A stretch of 64,000 bases of DNA. Source: Chlorops oryzae (lineage: Eukaryota; Arthropoda; Insecta; Diptera; Chloropidae). The position numbers and the translations under genes were made by a program. The notes beneath the pieces are model-generated. The model saw nothing but the letters and a program-made list of their open reading frames with translations. It was not told the DNA's origin and ran no database searches. Positions within the stretch are counted from its first letter, which is position 1; every line of letters begins with the position of its first letter. Location: contig CM035808.1 in assembly GCA_020466095.1 (NCBI GenBank), positions 81,384,779 through 81,448,778 on the forward strand, in the 5' to 3' direction. Shown here piece after piece: positions 10,225-19,392 of this stretch.

Positions 10225-10943
10225 TACGATGTTCTGATCAATTTTATAAAATTTCAATTTTAATTCAAATTTGTTTGAGGCCGCATCCCAGAATAGTCCC
10301 AAAACTTGTTCAACCTGTCATTTCGAAGGATAGCTTTTGAATTCGGTGCGCCATTCAATGCCATGACGGCTTCGCTTGAGTTCGATATAAATCTTCTCAG
10401 CTCAAATCCTCCATTTCCATGTATTTTCTGAACTGCTTTCGATATTTCAATAACTTTTTCCAGCGTATCGAAGTTGTCCATAAAAACGTCCATATAATGG
10501 TGCTCACATGTTGATTAAACTGCTCTGGGATTGTTTCCGGAATGCTGGTGGCCGTTTATTTTCATTACATAGATAGCTCAACACCGCGAGCAGGCAGCTC
10601 CGAATATTATTACCCTCATTTCAAATTCATCCGGTGATACGCTTTTATTCACTCTTCATAAAAAGCGTTGAGGAAATCTACCACTCAGCTGGACAAAACT
10701 TGGTGAAACATTGTTCAAATATCTGCGCTCACAACAATGATCCTGCTTCAAAAATTAAAGGGTATTGACGGCAAGGATTAAATTGCTTGTGGCGGTTTCT
10801 GTAAGATGTCATGTAGAGATTCCGTTTTGTTTGGCGGGGGCATCGAAAACTTATCTTATTTTCTTTTTTTCCTTGCTAGGATGAGTGACGCAAAAATGTG
10901 GTAAGTACCATTTCTTCTCCGATTTTGGGTCGAATTCTTCCAG
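10225..10943 (-). pseudogene. BEL-1 reverse transcriptase, unit B
   Basis: Same content as 7643-8361. The frame 10260-10493 (minus) carries MDVFMDNFDTLEKV and FISNSSEAVMAL. It ends at the CTTCCAG join to unit C. Confidence 0.7.
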
Positions 10944-11716
10944 CAATGGTACTGGCTCCGTATGATTTGGCCAATCGTCCTCTTTCCGTTTCAACAACGC
11001 TGGTCCATTCGTTCATCTGGAAAATTCTGAAAAATCATTATTTTGGTAGCATTTTGAGGCATCATTGGCGACGTTTTCAATAGTCGGTATCCACTCCCAG
11101 TTTTAAATTTAAGTGGATTGTGGGATTTCTGCTATTTGGTGAGCGAAGTAAGTCTTATACCTTCTATGGCTTCTGGCGATCCATCTCAAAACTGTCTTGT
11201 AATCCTCCATATTTTTGTCCCTTCTGGCATTATGGCATGTTCCTGAAGTATATTATCATTACGTCTCGTCCCGAGCACGGCTGCCTGCAAATCCAATCTT
11301 GATACTGAATCTTTCACCAGAGGGGCACATTTTGTCTTGGAGCACACCAAACTCGCGTTGATTGGCCCATTTGTGTCTATTGTTCTCTAGTAAGCTGCGG
11401 CTGCGAACGGTTCTTCACTTGTGCCCACGAAAATGTGCAGCTTAATCGTCTTGGTGTCATTCGATCGGAAATAGAATGTTGGCAAACGGAATCTTGAAAC
11501 ATATTCCATTTAATTGCGCCCCTGCTCTCTCAAAACGTTGATTCCATCTAGAATAGGTTCATCCCATCTGACTTTACTTTTCCAATTGCGACGAAACACT
11601 AGCTTACAACCGACTGTAAAATAACTGAGGAATTCTATAAGGATCGAAGGTGGACATAATAAAACTTAGTACTTGACGCTTTTTAGGGTTTTTATCTAAT
11701 TAAATACCCGCATTTG
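10944..11716 (-). pseudogene. BEL-1 RNase H/RT C-terminus, unit C
   Basis: Third tandem copy. At the Himar1 empty site it lost two bases relative to unit B (TAATCCTCCAT against TAATCGCTCCAT), breaking the RNase H frame. From about 11390 rightward this copy also forms the outer part of the left palindrome arm. Confidence 0.7.
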
Positions 11717-12799
11717 ACGACAGAGGCGTCCCTGAGAAAATTGTGTGTTATCATCGTATGCCGCGATCTATTAAAAGGCTTCAAACAAATTTCAGACTGC
11801 TGGATAGGAAAGTTAAATTTTCGCAATCATTTGAGTAATACGTGTTTTGTGATTTCCGCTTAGATGGAAAAAGAGCAAAACCGTTGGGTAATTCGCTTTT
11901 TGTTTTTGGATGGGGAAAAATTCGAGGAGAAACAACAAAGCTAAATGCAGTCTATGGAGACACTTCGCCATCTATGACCATAGTTAGATATTGGTTCAAC
12001 GAATTTAAACGTGGACGAACACCAGTTTTTGATGAGGAGCGACCAGGACGCCGGCAGACGTGGTTACCGAGGAAATCATTTAAAAAGTCCACGACATCAT
12101 TCTCACTGATCAACGAACGAAAGTGCGAGACGTAGCAGAGGCCGCAGGTGCGTCGACCGGATTGGCAATGAATATTTTACATGATAGGTTTGCGATGAAA
12201 AATTGTCGGCCTGATGGGTGCCGCAATTGCTCACGGTGGACAACAAGCGGATACGGCTGTTAGCTTCAAAGCAGTGTCTGGAGCGACAATTTTTTGGGAT
12301 GCGAACGGCGTCATCCTGATGAATTTTTTAGAAGGAGGAAGAACGATCACTGGACAATAATCCAGTGAGTTATTGAACCGCTTTGAAATAATTTTAAGGA
12401 AACACGGCGAAAAGGAGATATTTTTGCGAAAAAAGGTGTTGTTACCACGAAAACGCACCAGCACATTCATTCAGGGTTGTCGCCTCCAAACTGCAGGAGT
12501 TGCACGATAAATAGCTGCCAAACCCCCGTTATACCAGACCTGGCACCTGCGACTTTTTCCTGTTCCCAAACATGACCAAATGGCTCGGGAGAAAAATTTT
12601 GGCTCAAATGCGAAAGCCATCGCTCAGACGAAAGCGTATTTTGGAGAGTTCGACAAATCCCATTTTTCGGAGGGGTTTAAAAATGGCAGAAACGTTGGGA
12701 GAAGTGTACCTTAATAACCGGGGAATATTCTGAAAATTTACCCTTTTTTTTTAAATGGTGTCTTGTTTTCTAACACGTGCAATCATTGAACCGCCCTCG
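11717..12799 (+). pseudogene. Mariner-2 copy C
   Basis: Same element as copies A and B, with extra one-base losses (for example at about 12051, where CGCCCGG became CGCCGG), giving a different downstream frame (11842-12135). TA stands beyond the right end at 12800-12801. Confidence 0.8.
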
Positions 12800-12801
12800 T
12801 A

Positions 12802-13818
12802 TACGATGTTCTGATCAATTTTATAAAATTTCAATTTTAATTCAAATTTGTTTGAGGCCGCATCCCAGAATAGTCCCAAAACTTGTTCAACCTGTCATTT
12901 CGAAGGATAGCTTTTGAATTCGGTGCGCCATTCAATGCCATGACGGCTTCGCTTGAGTTCGATATAAATCTTCTCAGCTCAAATCCTCCATTTCCATGTA
13001 TTTTCTGAACTGCTTTCGATATTTCAATAACTTTTTCCAGCGTATCGAAGTTGTCCATAAAAACGTCAATTATAATGGTGCTCACATGTTGATTAAACTG
13101 CTCTGGGATTGTTTCCGGAATGCTGGTGGCGTTTATTTTCATTACATAGATAGCTCAACACCGCGAGCAGGCACTCCGAATTTATTACCCTCATTTCAAA
13201 TTCATCCGGTGATACGCTTTTATTCACTCTTCATAAAAAGCGTTGAGGAAATCTACCACTCAGCTGGACAAAACTTGGTGAAACATTGTACAAATATCTG
13301 CGCTCACAACAATGATCCTGCTTCAAAAATTAAAGGGTATTGACGGCAAGGATTAAATTGCTTGTGGCGGATTCTGTAAGATGTCATGTAGAGATTCCGT
13401 TTTGTTTGGCGGGGGCATCGAAAACTTATCTTATTTGCTTTTTTTCCTTGCTAGGATGAGTGACGCAAAAATGTGGTAAGTACCATTTCTTCTCCGATTT
13501 TGGGTCGAATTCTTCCAGTGGAATCTTTCGAGCATATCCGTTTTCAATATATGCCTTGATGCCTTCTTTATAAGCGGCATTCAAATCTGCACAACGATTT
13601 AATTTTCTTTTTATTCCCTCTAGGCGGGCGAGTGCCATAGGATAGCTGTCTGCTAGTGTGACGTCAACTTTTTTCCACAACAGACCGGTATGGAATTGCT
13701 TAACAATACGTTTCATGGTACAGTGAAGAATTTCCTTGCCTTGGATGTCATCGTCACATTCCACATGAGGAGCTACACGTACGGCTATACTTTCAACATT
13801 GAAATAATCCTGAACCAT
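12802..13818 (-). pseudogene. BEL-1 reverse transcriptase N-terminal half, unit C and beyond
   Basis: This copy continues past the CTTCCAG duplication boundary (13518) into unique BEL sequence. The minus-strand frame 13426-13818 (130 codons) has CTMKRIVKQFHTGLLWKK, LADSYPMALARLEG and IENGYARKIP, then KKWYLPHFCVTHPSK: the BEL pol segment between protease and RT fingers. The 12837-13142 frame carries the catalytic-region piece. The mariner and a frameshift separate the parts. Confidence 0.8.
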
Positions 13819-13954
13819 CGTGTAGATATCCTTCTCTTTTTCTTTACTTACAAAGAGGTATGAGCGCGATGAATATGAAATTGACTTGCATGGCCCATAT
13901 ACAACCCATCCTTATTCCGTGTTGCACGCAAAAAGTTCTTCTCCTTTTACAGCT

Positions 13955-14233
13955 TTAATGTTTGCAGGCAATCCCAACCAGGAGTGGTCCAGTCCAATAA
14001 GTAATTGCAGCCCCACAATGGAATATGACTTCACTTATTTTGACGTTGAATGTCATCGAAGGTTCGGTCGCCGATCGGCCACCAAACCATTGTATATTCA
14101 ATTGACTTTTTCTACCGCGAACTCCAGTTTTCTGTGCTATATTTTTGTCGATCATAGTTATGGATGAACCGTCATCCAAGAGAGCGAAAATATTGCCTTG
14201 GCATTTTTTTCCGTACAAGGTAACAGGCAACAC
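13955..14233 (-). pseudogene. BEL-1 protease, left arm
   Basis: 92-codon minus-strand frame starting LPVTLYGKKC with the aspartic protease active site ALLDDGSSITMID. This is BEL-type LLDxGSS; the usual S/T after D is D here, so activity is doubtful. It continues through GGRSATEPSMTFNVKIS, a typical BEL protease flap region. It lies between gag (right) and RT (left) as expected. The mirror copy is at 24470-24748. Confidence 0.8.
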
Positions 14234-15952
14234 CTAAAAAAAAGCTTTTTATTATTATCAGAGCAGCTCAAAACGGTTTGGTTGTTGTTCTCGGTGGAGG
14301 AGTTCGTCTGTGCCGCTTGCGTCGGAGTCTGTGTTTTGTCTCTCGGAATGGAGTAAAACATTATGATTCCGTTACTCCCTCTTTTGCACACTGTTTCTTT
14401 TTCTGACACTCAAGGGTCATGCATCCGACATTTACACACGAGAATCAATCTGGGCTTTTCTTTATAAATGACCATCGATCATCAAATTCCATATTTAGGA
14501 ACTTTCGACAATTATTTATTTTATGATTTGCCTTTCACATGGTTATCATGAGTTGCATGTAGCACTCGGCGCTTTGAATCATTGCTATTTGTATCTTGAA
14601 TCAGGCAAATGAGATAAACGAGTTCACATGACCAATCACTTAACTGGTCTTTAGTGGCATATGGCTGAATATTGGCTGCAATCTTATCCCACTCTAACCG
14701 CTTTCTCATTAGCAGTTTCGTAATGAATTCCTCTTATAGACTAGGAGTGGTTATATCTTGTTCACCGTTCATGGATCTAAGGAACACTGAAAGATTTTTT
14801 ACTTTCGTTGCAAAGGGTATAAATTTCTGCAAACTCTTTTTGCTTATAAAACTAATTTCAACTAGCTGTTGATGAGTCGCTCTGGCCTTCCAGAATGGAA
14901 AGTCAACTGATTAATAACATCGTTTACACTATCCGGCTGAATGAGCAGTGATTTCGAAGTTCAAATAACCATACACTTCGGTTGATTGGCAATAGGCTGT
15001 TTAAAAAAATGGCGAACCATCTGGTTGACCATTGTTCAAGCCAGTATTGTATTTTCCTTGCATCATTAATTTACGCCAGTGCTATTTGTCTTATATGCAT
15101 CGGATGGGGCTTGCTGTCCTAAATGTTTGCATGGCAGCATGAAATTATTCGAACGAACGGGCACTGATGTATCGAAACAGTTCGAATTTGGGCTAACGGC
15201 ATGGTAACACTCGGTACAGATGTCGGCTGAATTCTGCTGGCGTCAAATGCATTCGCTGCTAGCTTGCGGATGGATACGTCGGTGCTCTAACTGTATTATA
15301 TGCATTTGCTGTGTGCGTCGACAGAAGGGCGACGCAGGCAATCAGTGACGCCGATGCACTAATAATATTATACCAGCTCGACGGCGTAGCGACTCTGGCA
15401 ATGGCGGGGAACGCTTCATTTATTGCTTGTGTGTAAGGGCGCTCTTGTACCGTTGTGCTTGTGAAAGCAATGGCAGCTGGAACTTTAACATTGGATATAT
15501 TGAGGCTATGGTCATTTACTTTGCCTTATGACGAGGCAGATTACCATTGCTGGCACATCCGTCTACGTTGAATAAGCTTTGTCTGTGTTTCCAAAAGCTG
15601 ACGTTTTGGCGCTTGTTACCTCTTTTTAATGTCCATAGCGCTGCCAGATTCCTCTGATGCTTACGCTTGAATAGTACCTGAGTTGGTGGTTTTGCGGCTG
15701 CAGTTGTTCCTAGTGGCTTGCTGACGTAAACCTTCTTACTTATAGCACCCCTGTTTGGCGATTTCGTTATTAGAACGTTGGCGTCTGAAGTTAAGGCTAG
15801 AGTTTGTTGCACTTCTCGATTTTGATTGACTGTTACTAGACTTGACAGATCTGGGGCATCTTACCCTACGCTGGCTACTCTTGCAGTCTTCATGCTGACA
15901 CTGGGTGTGATTTTCAGTTTAACTGGACTCCGGCGGACTGGTGGAGTCACCA
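14234..15952 (-). pseudogene. BEL-1 gag region, left arm
   Basis: Read right to left from an ATG at 15950-15952 (MVTPPVRRSPVKLK), with fragments at 15516-15812 (98 codons, basic) and 14521-14900. The latter holds FATKVKNLSVFLRSMNGE, LEEFITKLPMRKRLEWDKI and YATKDQLSDW, the BEL gag pattern before the zinc knuckles. A C-terminal piece lies at 14158-14409. Stops divide it. The DNA at 15180-15450 is gag-linker remnant with no continuous frame. Mirror copy at 22744-24480. Confidence 0.65.
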
Positions 15953-16029
15953 TTTAAGCAAAACACTTCTCTCTACACTCTGCTGGCCTACTGTATAATC
16001 CCTTCGCACGCTCACGCAACAACCATTCC

Positions 16030-16171
16030 GGAAGCAGTTTCTGAATACAAAAGCAGAATTATAAATGGCAGATGAAAAAAGCGATTCGTCAATTTTCAGT
16101 CGTCCTTCTTTAAAACAGTTTGGATGAATGAGTTTTCTGACTGATTTAAAAAGGAAAATTTCAGACGTATA
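16030..16171 (+). pseudogene. PIF/Harbinger transposase fragment (upstream half)
   Basis: From about 16056 a plus-strand frame reads MADEKSDSSIFSRPS..., stop, then FLTDLKRKISDVY and stops at the Gypsy-1 LTR edge. The DSSIF..S pattern and the following KISDVY match the middle of PIF/Harbinger DDE transposases. The downstream half starting VPVLILGDSAFP is at 27653, 30135 and 30679. The two halves meet across a TATA duplication, so Gypsy-1 inserted into this gene. Assignment rests mainly on the downstream half. Confidence 0.6.
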
Positions 16172-16365
16172 TGAGGGACTCCTTTAACTAGGAGTATCCT
16201 TAAATCCTCCTTGCTACAGGACTCTTAATATTTGAATGAATATTAATCGTAAGATCCGAATAGCATGTAAGAACTGATTTATTCTTATTAAATTTAGGAA
16301 TAAGGAAAACAACAATTCATAACTCATAGCTACTAAGATTAATATTTGTGAAGTGGCTTGCCACA
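16172..16365 (-). mobile_element. Gypsy-1 3' LTR (194 bp), left arm
   Basis: On the minus strand it runs from TGTGGCAAGCCAC to GTCCCTCA, 194 bp. It is preceded by the polypurine-like CCATGGGGGTAC. TATA follows the LTR (at 16168-16171 on the plus strand), half of the target duplication. The mirror LTR is at 22329-22522; related 5' LTRs are at 27446, 29941 and 30472. Confidence 0.85.
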
Positions 16366-16385
16366 GTACCCCCATGGAGTATTTT

Positions 16386-17760
16386 CTATGAATAAAACGC
16401 TGGTTTTAAGCGGTCGATCGAAGCCTTCGACTCTTTTCCATTGATTTCGATCGTAAAATACTTGTTATCTCGACGGATCATCTTATATGGGCCGTTGTAA
16501 GGCGAAGACAATGATGGTCGCACAGAGTCGTCGCGTAAAAAAACGTTTTCGCAAGAACGTAGTTGCGGGTGGATGAAAACTTTCCTAGGTGAATGCCAGG
16601 ACGTTTCAGTAGGCTTCAGGTCTTGCATCGCCTGTCGTAATTGTTGCACAAATTCGGAAGCCGGAGCTGAATAAGTTTCAACTAACAGCTCAGACGGCAA
16701 TCTAAGAGTGGCACCGTATAAGAGCTCAGCTGGTGTACACTTTAAATCTTCTTTATATGAAGCACGCAAGCCTAATAAAATAATTGGTAAATACGAAGTC
16801 CAATTGCATTTGCTGTGGCACAGAATGGCGGACTTTAGAGTACGATGATATTGTTCGACGATGCCGTTACTTTGAGGGTGATATGGTGTCGTTCGCAAGT
16901 GGCGTGTACCAAGTAACCTCAGAAGTTTGAAATAATGAGCTGACAAATTGTCGTCCAAGGTCGGAAGTGATGTCAATCGGAACACCGTAACGCGCGATCC
17001 AGCCGTTAAAAGTGCTTTTGCCACGGGTCGGCGCGGTCATATCAGCAATAGGAAATGCCTCTGGCCAACGAGTAAACCGGTCCACCAGCGTTAAGCAATA
17101 ACGACAACCATCCGATTCCGGAAATGGGCCGATGATGTCGATGTGAATATGTTGAAATCGCTGTGACGGTAGATCTCTTCGGACGAGGGGAGCGGTCGTG
17201 TGGCGGTGGATTTTATTTTGCTGACAGCTGAGACAGCACCGGGCGAACTGGATGCTGTCGCGTTGGATACCGGGCCAAACAAACCTCTCGCTTATAAGCC
17301 GTGCTGTAGCTTTTGTGCCGGGATGTGCCAAATTATGGGTGGCCCGCAACAACCTCAGCCGAAACTTTTTTGTGATAAATGGTCGGATACGATTATTTGA
17401 AGAGTCACAAAAAATCGGTTTACTACTGAAAGGGAGAGTAAAACGTTTAAGATTAAGCAAATGTTCGTGGTTTCCTTTCCGTAAAAGGGTTTGAAGCTCG
17501 TCGTCGTTTTCTTGGTCATTTCCAATCAAATCAAAGTCAATCGGCTCTGCGTCAATAGTGCTCAAACGAGAGAGAACGTCCGCGACCACATTGGCGTTGC
17601 CAGCTACATGCCGAATGTCCGTTGCAATCTGGCCGATAAAATCCAGCTGCCGTGCCTGACGATCTTTTGCTGAAAGGCGTATATGAGAGGTTTGTGGTCC
17701 GTATAAATATGGCAAGATCTTCCTTCGATGAGATATCGAAAATGCTGGACCGCAAGATAC
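16386..17760 (-). pseudogene. Gypsy-1 RNase H and integrase, left arm
   Basis: Minus-strand frames 16867-17715 and 16386-17024 encode the end of RNase H ([23 protein letters not shown]), the integrase zinc finger ([17 protein letters not shown]), and the core with D blocks ([20 protein letters not shown]) and E block ([12 protein letters not shown]). The C-terminal NGPYKMIRR and DRLKPAF follow. A two-base loss at about 16932 and indels near 17010 shift the frame inside the core, and about 17 bases are missing near 17662. It stops abruptly at 17760, where the palindrome arm ends. Dead copy of the same element as 20916-22308. Confidence 0.9.
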
Positions 17761-17940
17761 TGGAGCGGCGCCCTATTATTGAAGCAGTTCCGGCTTCAGA
17801 CAGATACGAGTACATTAAAACAAAGCTGGTCGACTATTTCGCTGATAGCGAGCACAGACGTTTGCAATGGGTGCTGTCGGAAATGCCACTTGGTTCACGC
17901 AAGCCAAGTGAGCTATTTAACGATATGAAACGAGTCGCCG

Positions 17941-18995
17941 CACATAGGGGTATTTTCCAATTTTGAGCGGCCAAAAGTCGAATTCGCCAAATGCACTCTT
18001 TGTGTAAACAGCGGACAGTAGGGTGTTACAAATAGAATGCTCAACTAGATTCCGTTATTTGTTTGATTTAATTTACTTTCACAAGTCTACTATGCGTTGT
18101 CAAAGTCAGAAGTGAATACACGTGTTTTTTGTTTTGCAGTTATTGAAATCAGGAAGACAACTTTGAAAAATTACAGAAAATCGCGCGTTAATATTTATAA
18201 ATTAAGTAAAATGGATTATTGTAAAGGAGGTAAATATGATGTTATGTGCATAGTTAAATATAAATATAATGTGCACTGGTACTGGCAGAGCTTGATTAAA
18301 AAATATCACATTTTCCGTTATTTAAACTGGTTGGCGAATAGAATTATGACGAAAAAGTTGTATAATTAAGCAATATTAAGCTGTGTTTTTTTGTTTGGTA
18401 TACAGATGAAATGTTCATTGTTAAAAAAAAAAGAAAAATTTTTTGCGGATACGTGCGGATGGCCATGCTGTGACTGTATTAACTTGTTCTATTGTACCCC
18501 ATTTGATAAAATTTTTTCTAAACTTTTCATTCACAATATATTTTATTTATTTATTTTAAAATTAGGACCTTCCAATGTCAGATATTTAGTCCGTGAAAAT
18601 ATTTTACTGGTTAATGAAAGCTGCAATGTTCCATCTAGAATTGCTAAAATAAATGCCGCGGAAGAAAGCCAAATAAAATCGGAAAACTACTCTGCAGAAG
18701 AAATAAAATTGTTAAAAGCTAGTTTTGCAATTTTGAAATTTCAGTTTAAAAGAAGATGGTTGAAAGCCCACAGAAAAGCCAAAGTTTTTATTGAAAACAA
18801 TCAGTCCTAGATTAAAGGGTCTATCTCGGTCCCAAAAACGGTCAATCGCCCAGGACGGCCTCCGAAATTTTTTTTATATAATAGATTTATATATATATAT
18901 ATATATAGATAGATATATCTATAAAATCACATTTCAAGTATAAATATTCGTACAAATAATTTTGGCCGCATAAATCAATCAAATACTCCTATGTG
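17941..18995. mobile_element. 1.06-kb DNA transposon, CACATAGG TIRs, CGCCG TSD
   Basis: Inverted ends CACATAGGGGTATTT and the complement of CACATAGGAGTATTT extend imperfectly to a shared GCGGCCAAAA about 30 bases in. The 5-bp CGCCG is duplicated at 17936-17940 and 18996-19000, and removing the element plus one CGCCG restores the Gypsy gag frame. Five-base GC-rich duplications and CAC-starting TIRs are what is known for Transib; this is a resemblance, not proof. The interior is AT-rich with a TA microsatellite at about 18888-18915. Confidence 0.8.
18391..18888 (+). pseudogene. Possible transposase N-terminal exon in the CACATAGG element
   Basis: The open frame to 18807 contains, from about 18565, a splice-acceptor-like AAAATTAG followed by coding-looking sequence with RIAKINAAEESQIKSENYS and FKRRWLKAHRKAKVFIENN. 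One TAG (18808) interrupts it; the same frame continues VPKTVNRPGRPPKFF. A W-rich, basic N-terminus ending in GRPxKxF is seen in several cut-and-paste transposase families, but I cannot name this one. No DDE catalytic domain remains, so the element is non-autonomous. Confidence 0.35.
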
Positions 18996-19392
18996 CGCCG
19001 GAAGGTCCTTACGCGATAGTATTTTACTCAATTTGTAGACAAATCGCTTACCTGGACATGCTCAAGCTGCTATAATAGCCTCTAACTTGGAAACTGCACA
19101 GAAGCTTTGCACAGCTGATGCCATTGCAGATGCCTTCAATTCGAGCATGGGCCAGATTAATTCGGTAAACACCACGCAACAAATTGAGTTCACCGAACTA
19201 AAAAACGAAATCCTCGAGCTCAAGCGCGACATGCGTGAATTCGTGCGCAGCAAACCACGACCACGATCGCAAACCCCCGCACGCAACGAAAGCAACATGT
19301 GCTGGTATCACGCTAAGTTTGGAAGAGACGCCAGAAAATGCCGAGATCCCTGCAATTTCGACAAAACCAAACAACTAGAATCCAAAAAATGA

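Larger units (their letters stand above)
4559..13518. repeat. Three tandem copies of a ~2.58-kb BEL+mariner unit
   Basis: Unit A is 4559-8361, unit B 8362-10943 and unit C 10944-13518. Unit A is longer only because it holds the 1.2-kb Himar1-like insertion. Every join ends in the same CTTCCAG (8355-8361, 10937-10943, 13512-13518). The same heptamer stands before unit A at 4552-4558, so the duplication used a 7-bp microhomology. Each unit contains, left to right, BEL RNase H (minus), a broken mariner and BEL RT (minus). Copies are nearly identical and differ mainly by single-base indels. Confidence 0.85.
11390..17760. repeat. Left arm of 6.4-kb palindrome
   Basis: Mirror pairs keep a nearly constant coordinate sum (about 38676 to 38710) across the whole arm. 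Examples are Gypsy LTR 16172-16365 with 22329-22522, BEL frame 15516-15812 with 22885-23181, protease 13955-14233 with 24470-24748, and the mariner end 12799 with 25906. Drift in the sum reflects small indels. The outer edge is where the mirror sequence changes at GCAGCTTAC (27318). Confidence 0.9.
17761..19389 (+). pseudogene. Gypsy-1 gag (CHCC type), split by a DNA transposon
   Basis: Gag part one (17761-17940) has Y.YIKTKLVDYFADSEHRRL and LGSRKPSELFNDM, the conserved capsid C-terminal region of Gypsy elements. Part two (19001-19389) resumes in phase across the CGCCG duplication. It has LPGHAQAAI and LETAQKLCTADAIADAF, and ends with CWYHAKFGRDARKC...C, the CHCC gag motif of the CsRn1/Kabuki clade. 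A TAG at 19036 and a TGA at 19390 break the frame. The 5' end is missing: the palindrome junction at 17760 replaces it, while gag starts survive at about 29863. Confidence 0.8.

Noticed and set aside
17191..17400. Plus-strand frames such as [15 protein letters not shown]
   Set aside because: Antisense shadow of the Gypsy-1 integrase zinc region; the mirror frame at 21292-21492 is the same shadow.
17652..17760. Plus-strand frame [14 protein letters not shown] leading into Gypsy gag as a novel fused protein
   Set aside because: The first ~36 codons are the antisense of Gypsy-1 RNase H; only the part from 17761 on is gag. The fusion is a by-product of the palindrome junction.
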